A stretch of 12,080 bases of DNA, from positions 1 through 12,080 of the forward strand of contig JBBSEF010000086.1 of NCBI GenBank assembly GCA_038240015.1, given 5' to 3'. The notes below the pieces were generated by a model. The model saw nothing but the letters and a program-made list of their open reading frames with translations, was not told where the DNA came from and searched no databases. This document shows positions 6,816 through 12,080 of this stretch, one piece after another. The translations under genes were made by a program, and so were the position numbers. Origin of the DNA: CAHJXF01 sp038240015 (lineage in GTDB: Bacteria > Pseudomonadota > Gammaproteobacteria > Burkholderiales > Burkholderiaceae_D). The stretch's first letter is position 1; the number at the start of each line of letters is the position of its first letter.

Positions 6816-7760
6816 GTGATCGCCTTCGCGACCGTCAAGGATGAGCTACTCGCATTGCAAGGGCGCATCGTCGCCGCGCTCGAGAAGATCGATGGCGGCG
6901 TCTTTCTTCGCGACGAGTGGACCAAAGCCGCAGGCGAGCCGCTGGCCGGCAACGGCATCACCTGCATGCTCGAAGACGGCGCCGTGTTCGAGCGCGCGGG
7001 CGTGGGCTTCTCGCGTGTGAGCGGATCGAAGCTGCCGCCCTCGGCGACACAGGCCCGACCCGAACTCGCGGGATGCGGCTTCGACGCGATGGGCGTGTCG
7101 CTGGTCTTGCATCCACGCAATCCCTATGCGCCCGCGGTCCATATGAATGTGCGCTTCTTCGCCGCGGAACTGCTCGAGCCGCCTCTTCCCAACGCCGGAG
7201 GCGGAGGCAGCGCCCCGATCGCCTGGTGGTTCGGCGGCGGCATGGATCTCACGCCCGCGTACGGCTTCGACGACGACGCGATCCATTTTCATCGCGTCTG
7301 CCGCGATGCGCTCGCGCCCTTCGGCACGCGGCTCCATCCCGAATTCAAGGCGTGGTGCGATCGCTATTTTTTCCTGAAGCATCGCAACGAGATGCGCGGC
7401 GTCGGCGGCATCTTCTTCGACGATTTCAACGCGCTCGGCTTCGAGCAAAGCTTCGCGATGATGCGCGCGGTTGGCGATGCCTTTCTGCCGGCGTATCTGC
7501 CGATCCTCGAGCGCCGCATCAATACGCCATACGGCGAGCGCGAACGTGCGTGGCAGGCGTTGCGGCGCGGCCGCTACGTGGAATTCAATCTCGTGTTCGA
7601 TCGCGGCACGCTGTTCGGCTTGCAGTCGGGCGGACGCGCCGAGTCCATCCTGATGTCGATGCCTCCGCTGGCTTCATGGCGTTACGACGTGAAACCCGAT
7701 GAGGGGAGCGCCGAAGCGTTGTTGACGACTCGCTATCTCACGCCTCGCGATTGGATTTGA
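6816..7760 (+). CDS. hemF: Oxygen-dependent coproporphyrinogen III oxidase
   Basis: HemF oxidatively decarboxylates coproporphyrinogen III to protoporphyrinogen IX with O2, a late step of heme synthesis. With a GTG start at 6816 the protein has 314 residues (E. coli 299). Family motifs are intact: GGGMDLTPAY at 140-149, the HPEFKAWCD block from 174, GGIFFDDF at 197-204, and near the C-terminus the RGRYVEFNLVFDRGT and GGRAESILMSMPP segments. The frame is open far upstream (to 6555), but that part overlaps purD in another frame and has no family similarity, so GTG 6816 is preferred; a TTG at 6855 is a fallback. There is no clear Shine-Dalgarno. A four-codon ORF beginning at 6805 ends in TGA overlapping this GTG. 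The stop overlaps the nadD ATG by one base. Presence of HemF implies at least facultative aerobic growth. Confidence 0.96.
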   Translation: MIAFATVKDELLALQGRIVAALEKIDGGVFLRDEWTKAAGEPLAGNGITCMLEDGAVFERAGVGFSRVSGSKLPPSATQARPELAGCGFDAMGVSLVLHPRNPYAPAVHMNVRFFAAELLEPPLPNAGGGGSAPIAWWFGGGMDLTPAYGFDDDAIHFHRVCRDALAPFGTRLHPEFKAWCDRYFFLKHRNEMRGVGGIFFDDFNALGFEQSFAMMRAVGDAFLPAYLPILERRINTPYGERERAWQALRRGRYVEFNLVFDRGTLFGLQSGGRAESILMSMPPLASWRYDVKPDEGSAEALLTTRYLTPRDWI

Positions 7761-8425
7761 TGTACACCATCGGTCTCCTTGGCGGCAGCTTCGATCCCGT
7801 CCATACGGCGCATCTCGCGATGGCCGATGCGTTCGCGTCCGCGCTCACGTTGGACGAGGTCCGCTTCGTTCCCGCATCTCAGCCATGGCAAAAGCGCGGA
7901 CTGTTTGCATCGGGCGCGCAACGCGTAGCGATGCTTGCGACCGCACTCTCACGCCATCACCCGACGCGGGGCCGCTACTTCATCGACTCGCGAGAGCTGC
8001 AACGCGCGGGCAAGACCTACACCATCGATACACTCGAAGCCTTGCGCCGCGAAGAAGGGTCCGATGTCTCGCTCGTGTTTCTCTTCGGCGCCGACCAACT
8101 GGTGCATCTGGACACGTGGAAGGATTGGCGTCGGCTCTGGGACTACGCGCATCTCGCCGCTGCTACCCGCCCGAGCTTCGACGTTCACGCGTTGCCTCAC
8201 GAGGTCGCTGACGCATGGTCCGCACGAATCGCCGATGCGCAGGCTTTGCATATGCAGGCATGCGGCCGCAGTTATCTGCTCGACGATTTCGCGCTCGACG
8301 TTTCGGCCACCGACATCCGCGCCGCGCTCGCGTCCGACAATCCATCGTCGCTGGCCGTGTCGACTCGTCTGGTTCCCCCTGCCGTTCTCGACTATATTCG
8401 AGCCAACAATTTATATCGGAGCTGA
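7760..8425 (+). CDS. nadD: Nicotinate-nucleotide adenylyltransferase
   Basis: NadD transfers AMP from ATP to nicotinate mononucleotide, giving deamido-NAD in NAD synthesis. The protein has 221 residues. The nucleotidyltransferase signature GGSFDPVHTAH is at 8-18, and the second ATP-binding motif SATDIR (the ISSTDIR-type box) is at 182-187. Between them are the family-typical DTLEAL and FLFGADQLVHLDTWKDW segments. I chose ATG 7760 over an in-frame TTG at 7751 because it places the motif at the usual distance from the N-terminus and gives a TGATG junction with hemF, typical of translational coupling. The next gene, rsfS, begins on the base directly after this stop. Confidence 0.96.
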   Translation: MYTIGLLGGSFDPVHTAHLAMADAFASALTLDEVRFVPASQPWQKRGLFASGAQRVAMLATALSRHHPTRGRYFIDSRELQRAGKTYTIDTLEALRREEGSDVSLVFLFGADQLVHLDTWKDWRRLWDYAHLAAATRPSFDVHALPHEVADAWSARIADAQALHMQACGRSYLLDDFALDVSATDIRAALASDNPSSLAVSTRLVPPAVLDYIRANNLYRS

Positions 8426-8992
8426 ATGGATATCCGCAAACTGCAGCGCGTCATCGTCGACGCGCTCGAAGACGTGAAGGGCGCGGACATTCGCGTGTTC
8501 AACAGCACCGGCCTCACACAACTGTTCGACCGCGTGATCATCGCGAGCGGGACGTCGAATCGACAGACGCGCGCGCTCGCCGCTTCGGTGCGCGACAAGG
8601 TCAAGAGCGCTGGCGGCCAGGTCCTCAGCGTCGAAGGCGAAGAGACCGGAGAATGGGTGCTGGTCGATCTGGGCGATGCGATCGTCCACGTCATGCAGCC
8701 GACGATACGCGCCTACTACAACCTCGAGGAATTGTGGGGCGCGAAGCCGGTAGCCATGAAGGCGCACGACGACGCGATGCAAGCAGCGCATCGCGACCCC
8801 GCGCCCGCGAATAAAACCGCGCGAACCCCCTCCGCGCGCAAAGCGCCCACGAAGTCGGTCGCGAAGTCATTGACCAAGCCGGCCGCGAATTCCGCGGTGA
8901 AGGCCGTCCCGAGGAAGCGTGCTTCGAAATCCGCACCGAAGACTGCGTTGAAGACGGCCCCCAGCTCACGGCGGCGGAAGGCGGCCGAGTAG
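8426..8992 (+). CDS. rsfS: Ribosomal silencing factor RsfS with basic Lys/Ala-rich tail
   Basis: RsfS (Iojap/YbeB family) binds uL14 on the 50S subunit and blocks joining with 30S, damping translation in poor conditions. Residues 1 to about 115 are a complete domain: a DALEDVKGADIRVF start, GTSNRQTRALA, EGEETGEWVLVDLGD and VHVMQPTIRAYYNLEELW, all family-typical. The protein is 188 residues, compared with about 105 in E. coli. The extra part (124-188) is low complexity, with 11 Lys and 7 Arg among 65 residues, many Ala, Ser, Thr and Pro, and only two acidic residues. It resembles histone H1-like AlaK-rich tails and is probably disordered; binding to rRNA is a guess. A CGGAG motif sits 7 bases before the ATG. 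The start directly abuts the nadD stop. Confidence 0.95.
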   Translation: MDIRKLQRVIVDALEDVKGADIRVFNSTGLTQLFDRVIIASGTSNRQTRALAASVRDKVKSAGGQVLSVEGEETGEWVLVDLGDAIVHVMQPTIRAYYNLEELWGAKPVAMKAHDDAMQAAHRDPAPANKTARTPSARKAPTKSVAKSLTKPAANSAVKAVPRKRASKSAPKTALKTAPSSRRRKAAE

Positions 8993-9005
8993 TCGCTTCG
9001 CAACG

Positions 9006-9476
9006 ATGCAGCTCATCATCGCCGCAGTTGGCGCGCGCATGCCCGCCTGGGTCGACGCCGCGTTCGACGACTACGCCACGCGCATGCCGTGCGACTTGAA
9101 GCTCGCGTTGCGCGAGATCCGACCGGAGTCGCGCATCGAAGGCAAGCCGGTTGCGGCGCTGATGGCCGCCGAAGCCGGGCGTCTGCGCGCCGCGCTGCCC
9201 AGGCACGGGCCGCGCATCGCACTCGATGAACGCGGTCGCGATCTCACGTCGATGGATCTCGCCGGATTGATCGGACAGTGGCGGGACGATGGCGACGACG
9301 TCGCCTTCGTCATCGGCGGCGCCGACGGGCTCGATGCCGACCTCAAGGCCGAGGCGCACCTGTGCATCCGGCTGTCGAGCCTGACGCTTCCTCATGCGCT
9401 GGTGCGCGTGGTCCTCGCCGAGCAACTGTATCGCGCCTGGTCGATCACGCAGAAGCACCCCTATCATCGTGCGTGA
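9006..9476 (+). CDS. rlmH: 23S rRNA (pseudouridine1915-N3)-methyltransferase
   Basis: RlmH is a SPOUT-class methyltransferase that uses S-adenosylmethionine to methylate pseudouridine 1915 in helix 69 of 23S rRNA on assembled ribosomes. The protein has 156 residues, the usual length (E. coli 155). The SAM-binding knot loop VIGGADG (GGADG at 104-108) is clear, followed by the LSSLTLPHALVRVVLAEQLYRAWSI pattern. The C-terminus HPYHRA matches the family end, where the conserved Tyr/His take part in substrate recognition; the preceding residue is Lys rather than the Gly or Asn I would expect. It begins 13 bases after rsfS, an association kept in very many bacteria, and both proteins act on the 50S subunit. 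No clear Shine-Dalgarno is seen. Confidence 0.97.
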   Translation: MQLIIAAVGARMPAWVDAAFDDYATRMPCDLKLALREIRPESRIEGKPVAALMAAEAGRLRAALPRHGPRIALDERGRDLTSMDLAGLIGQWRDDGDDVAFVIGGADGLDADLKAEAHLCIRLSSLTLPHALVRVVLAEQLYRAWSITQKHPYHRA

Positions 9477-9491
9477 AATGGATTGCCGACC

Positions 9492-10109
9492 ATGACGGCG
9501 CTCGTCTCGCAGTTTGTCTATCTCGCATCGCAAAGCGCGCGCAGGCGCGATCTGCTCGACCTCTTGCGCGTCCCTCATGAGCTCCTCGTGGCCGACGACG
9601 ACGAGGACGTCGAGTCGCTCGAAGCGCCGCGGCCGAAGGAATCGCCGCGCGCTTATGTGAGACGCGTCACCTTGCTCAAGGCAGACGCTGCCGTCGATCG
9701 GCTGCGCCGGCGTTCTCTTCGGCCCGCACCGATCGTGGTCGGCGACACCACGGTTGCGGTCGGACAAACGATACTCGGCAAGCCGACGGACGACGACGAT
9801 GCGTGCCGCATGTTGATGCTGCTTTCGGGCCGCACGCACCGCGTGTTGACCGCGATCGCCGTCGCCAGCGACTCGAACATCGAAATCGCCTTGTCGGAAT
9901 CGCGCGTACGCATGCGCATCATCGACCCCTTCGAAATTCATGCCTATGTTGCCAGCGGCGAGCCGTTCGGCAAGGCCGGCGCCTATGCGATTCAGGGGCG
10001 CGCCGCGACCTTCGTCGAGCACATCGCCGGCAGTTACAGCGGCATCGTCGGTCTGCCGCTCTTCGAGACCGCGCAACTGTTGAAACGCTTCGGGGTCGAG
10101 CCAGGCTGA
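9492..10109 (+). CDS. maf: Maf/YhdE-type nucleotide pyrophosphatase
   Basis: Maf proteins hydrolyse nucleoside triphosphates, in the YhdE branch dTTP, UTP and some modified pyrimidine nucleotides, to monophosphates; this is nucleotide-pool housecleaning that has also been linked to septum inhibition. The protein has 205 residues. Visible motifs are YLASQSARRRDLL at 10-22 (usually SPRR, here SARR), the catalytic-loop GDTTV with Asp85, GKP, SGRTHRVLTA, then EPFGKAGAYAIQG and the SYSGIVGLPLFET end. Those C-terminal motifs are typical of the YhdE subfamily. ATG 9492 is chosen over TTG 9483, which would add three residues. It lies 15 bases after rlmH and 52 bases before rng. Exact substrate is not determined by what I see. 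Confidence 0.94.
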   Translation: MTALVSQFVYLASQSARRRDLLDLLRVPHELLVADDDEDVESLEAPRPKESPRAYVRRVTLLKADAAVDRLRRRSLRPAPIVVGDTTVAVGQTILGKPTDDDDACRMLMLLSGRTHRVLTAIAVASDSNIEIALSESRVRMRIIDPFEIHAYVASGEPFGKAGAYAIQGRAATFVEHIAGSYSGIVGLPLFETAQLLKRFGVEPG

Positions 10110-10119
10110 GCGTCAACCG

Positions 10120-10125
10120 TACAAT
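10120..10125 (+). promoter_or_regulatory. Possible -10 element ahead of rng
   Basis: TACAAT lies in the 52-base gap between maf and rng, 37 bases before the rng ATG. The best -35 at an 18-base spacing, TCGAGC (10096-10101), matches only 3 of 6 consensus bases. This is the longest gap in the run after yebC-purD, so an internal promoter for rng is plausible but weakly supported. Confidence 0.3.
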
Positions 10126-10161
10126 CCATCCCATGCCGACTCTCATCACAAGATCAACAAC

Positions 10162-11736
10162 ATGAGCGAAGACATCCTCATCAACGTCACGCCGCAGGAG
10201 ACGCGGGTCGCGGTGATGGTTCAGGGCGTGGCGCAGGAACTGCACGTAGAGCGCACCGCATCGCTCGGGTTGGTCGGCAACATCTACCTCGGAAAAGTGG
10301 TCCGCGTGTTGCCCGGGATGCAATCGGCCTTCATCGATGCGGGTCTCGATCGCGCGGCGTTTCTGCACGTGGCCGACATCTGGCGTCACGAGCCGCGTCG
10401 CGATGCGAGCGTCAGCGGGTACGAAGCGGAGGACGAACCCGCGGATCAATCTGCCGACCTCTCCGCCCATGACCGTTCGCCCTCGTCGTCACTGCAACGG
10501 CATTCGGGCAACGGCAATCACGAGCCGATCGAGAAGCTGCTTCACGAAGGTCAGTCGCTGCTCGTTCAAGTCGTCAAGGAACCTCTCGGAACCAAGGGCG
10601 CACGCTTGTCGACGCAAATGTCGATCGCCGGCCGCATGCTGGTGTATCTGCCGCAGGATCCGCACTCGGGGCATATCGGCGTTTCGCAGCGCATCGGCGG
10701 CGAACTCGAGCGCGAACAGTTGCGCAACAAGGTCCTCCAACTTCTCGGACCCGATACGCGAGGCGGGTTCATCGTGCGGACCATGGCCGAGGATGCGAGC
10801 GAGGAGGACCTCGCAGCCGACATCGCGTACTTGCGCAAACTGTGGGACGACATCCTGCGTGCGAGCCGTACGCTACCGGCGACCAGCCTGCTCTATCAGG
10901 ACCTCGGGCTCGCACAGCGCGTGCTGCGAGACTTCGCGGGCGAAGAGACGGCCAGCATCCAGATCGACTCGCGAGAAAGCTACGACAAGCTGCTCGAATT
11001 CGCGCACGCCTATACGCCCAAGATCGCTGCACGCATGCAGCACTACGTCGGCGAGCGGCCGCTGTTCGAGCGCTACAACATCGATGCGGAAATCGAAAAG
11101 GCGTTGGCAAGAAGAGTCGACCTGAAATCGGGTGGCTATCTGATCATCGATCAGACCGAGGCGATGACGACCATCGACGTCAACACCGGCGGCTTCGTCG
11201 GCGGACGCTCGTTCGACGACACCATCTTCAAGACCAATCTCGAAGCCGCGCACGCGATCGCACGCCAGCTTCGCCTGCGCAATCTGGGCGGCATCATCGT
11301 GCTCGACTTCATCGACATGGAAAACGGCGAGCACCGCGACGCGGTGTTCGCCGAAGTGAAACGCGCGCTATCGGGCGATCACGTCAAGATGACGATCAAT
11401 GGCTTCACGCAGTTGGGCCTGATCGAGATGACGCGAAAGCGTACCCGGGAATCGCTCGCGCATGTGCTGTGCGAGCAGTGTCCCACGTGCAGCGGCAAGG
11501 GCGAGATCAAGACCGCGCGTACGGTCTGCTACGAAATCCTGCGCGAACTGCTGCGCGAATCGCGCCAGTTCAATCCGCGCGAGTTTCGCGTGCTCGCGTC
11601 GCAATCGGTGATCGATCTGTTTCTCGAAGAGGAATCGCAGAACCTTGCCATGCTGGGAGACTTCATCGGCAAGCCGATCTCGCTGCAGGTCGAGTCGATC
11701 TACACGCAGGAACAGTACGACGTGATCTTGATGTAG
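10162..11736 (+). CDS. rng: Ribonuclease G with an insertion in the S1 domain
   Basis: RNase G (CafA) is an endoribonuclease that matures the 5' end of 16S rRNA and cleaves some mRNAs with 5'-monophosphate ends. The protein has 524 residues, against 489 in E. coli. It opens with ILINVTPQETRVAV and an S1 RNA-binding region containing GNIYLGKVVRVLPGMQSAF. Catalytic Mg-binding aspartates are Asp339 (in TIDVNTGGF) and Asp382 (in VLDFIDMEN), 43 apart as in E. coli. The Zn-link CPTC is at 440-443. There is no RNase E-like C-terminal scaffold, which supports RNase G rather than E. Residues about 75-120 form a Ser/Asp/Glu/His-rich hydrophilic stretch within the S1 domain, some 27 residues longer than the E. 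coli loop. The ATG follows a poor ribosome-binding site; a 10-codon ORF starting at 10133 ends in an ATGA overlap with it. Confidence 0.96.
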   Translation: MSEDILINVTPQETRVAVMVQGVAQELHVERTASLGLVGNIYLGKVVRVLPGMQSAFIDAGLDRAAFLHVADIWRHEPRRDASVSGYEAEDEPADQSADLSAHDRSPSSSLQRHSGNGNHEPIEKLLHEGQSLLVQVVKEPLGTKGARLSTQMSIAGRMLVYLPQDPHSGHIGVSQRIGGELEREQLRNKVLQLLGPDTRGGFIVRTMAEDASEEDLAADIAYLRKLWDDILRASRTLPATSLLYQDLGLAQRVLRDFAGEETASIQIDSRESYDKLLEFAHAYTPKIAARMQHYVGERPLFERYNIDAEIEKALARRVDLKSGGYLIIDQTEAMTTIDVNTGGFVGGRSFDDTIFKTNLEAAHAIARQLRLRNLGGIIVLDFIDMENGEHRDAVFAEVKRALSGDHVKMTINGFTQLGLIEMTRKRTRESLAHVLCEQCPTCSGKGEIKTARTVCYEILRELLRESRQFNPREFRVLASQSVIDLFLEEESQNLAMLGDFIGKPISLQVESIYTQEQYDVILM

Positions 11737-11751
11737 ACCTGCAGAGCGCCT

Positions 11752-11783
11752 GCCGATGGCCCCGCGCGCAGCGCGGGATCGGC
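11752..11783. terminator. GC-rich hairpin after rng
   Basis: CCCGCGC (11761-11767) pairs with GCGCGGG (11771-11777) around a 3-base loop, and GCCGAT (11752-11757) pairs with ATCGGC (11778-11783) outside a 3-base bulge. It starts 15 bases after the rng stop. No U-tract follows, so it may stop the polymerase only partly, or protect the mRNA 3' end. Confidence 0.5.
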
Positions 11784-11797
11784 ACGCGGCGCAGGCC

Positions 11798-11832
11798 TGA
11801 TTTCATGCGGGCTCGAAGCCTGTATGAAATCA
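11798..11832. terminator. Long hairpin between rng and sppA, likely bidirectional
   Basis: TGATTTCATGCGGGCT (11798-11813) pairs with AGCCTGTATGAAATCA (11817-11832) over all 16 positions if two G-U wobbles are allowed (on the plus-strand RNA), with a 3-base CGA loop. It lies between converging genes. The A/T-rich base of the stem rather than a trailing U-run provides the weak end, so a bidirectional terminator is likely but not certain. Nothing else is seen in 11737-11863. Confidence 0.55.
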
Positions 11833-11863
11833 ATGTACCCACAGCGCCATGCGCGAAGCGTCA

Positions 11864-12080
11864 TCACCGCAATCGCGCACCCTTCGCCGCCGCGTCGAAC
11901 AGCCCACCGACGAACGACGATCCGATCGATGTGCCCAGCCGCCGCGCGAAGCGCTCGCCGAGGCTCTGCTTCTCGGTGTAGTCGATCACGACCTCGGCCT
12001 TGACGATGTCGCGCGCGACGCTGTCGACCGTGCCATAGCCATCGGCAAGCCCGAGCTCGATGCTTTGCGCGCCGGTCCAG
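11864..12080 (-). CDS. Signal peptide peptidase SppA-like S49 protease, C-terminal fragment
   Basis: Reading leftward from the right edge gives 71 residues to a TGA at 11864-11866, followed at once by a second in-frame TGA. The fragment starts WTGAQSIELGLADGYGTVDSVARD, the usual end of S49 (SppA/SohB) proteases, where the GLAD-G segment closes the catalytic domain, and continues into a VVIDYTEKQSL stretch and a small Gly/Ser/Ala-rich tail. The catalytic Ser and Lys lie outside the window. Family members are membrane-anchored proteases that degrade signal peptides or membrane protein fragments. Short-form SppA is the most likely subtype from the C-terminal shape. It converges with rng. Confidence 0.82.
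   Translation of the reverse strand, partial: WTGAQSIELGLADGYGTVDSVARDIVKAEVVIDYTEKQSLGERFARRLGTSIGSSFVGGLFDAAAKGARLR

Noticed and set aside
5435..7120. 561-residue open frame opposite purD and the start of hemF
   Set aside because: His/Arg-rich antisense composition without any family motif; purD is unambiguous on the other strand.
8691..10076. 461-residue open frame opposite rsfS, rlmH and maf
   Set aside because: It is antisense to three well-recognised genes and has shadow-like composition.

Overview
The window is a GC-rich, densely coded stretch of bacterial chromosome. The gene order yebC-purD-hemF-nadD-rsfS-rlmH-maf-rng, a FecR/DUF6600-type exported protein and a YjgR-type ATPase all resemble what I know from Betaproteobacteria, probably Burkholderiales. 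This placement comes from gene order and protein similarity by eye; no 16S gene or database comparison was available.

Layout. Positions 1-666 (+) hold the C-terminal half of a DadA-like FAD-dependent amino-acid dehydrogenase. It converges across a 99-base gap with a minus-strand pair: an exported FecR/DUF6600-type protein with a long Gln/Pro-rich tail (766-2925) and, upstream of it, a YjgR/DUF853 HerA-like ATPase (3024-4607). A 115-base divergent promoter region (4608-4722) separates these from a long plus-strand run: yebC (4723-5448), purD (5510-6790), hemF (6816-7760), nadD (7760-8425), rsfS (8426-8992), rlmH (9006-9476), maf (9492-10109) and rng (10162-11736). From purD to maf the spacing is 0-25 bases or a one-base overlap, so this is probably one operon. 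The last gene meets a convergent sppA-like gene (11864 to the right edge), with two strong hairpins between them.

The operon is housekeeping. It covers purine synthesis (PurD), heme synthesis (HemF), NAD synthesis (NadD), ribosome silencing and 23S rRNA modification (RsfS, RlmH), nucleotide-pool sanitation (Maf), 16S 5'-end maturation and RNA decay (RNase G), and a YebC regulator or translation factor. I see no mobile element, CRISPR array, tRNA, rRNA or defence island. No interval over 300 bases lacks a gene.

I found no convincing new multi-gene system. The most unusual local structure is a run of five imperfect 13-14 bp tandem repeats between yebC and purD. Its last copy is the purD start region itself, and the earlier copies form a chain of tiny ORFs, each ending in a GTGA overlap with the next start. 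Other points worth a look are the basic tail on RsfS, a hydrophilic insertion in the S1 domain of RNase G, and the low-complexity tail of the DUF6600-type protein.
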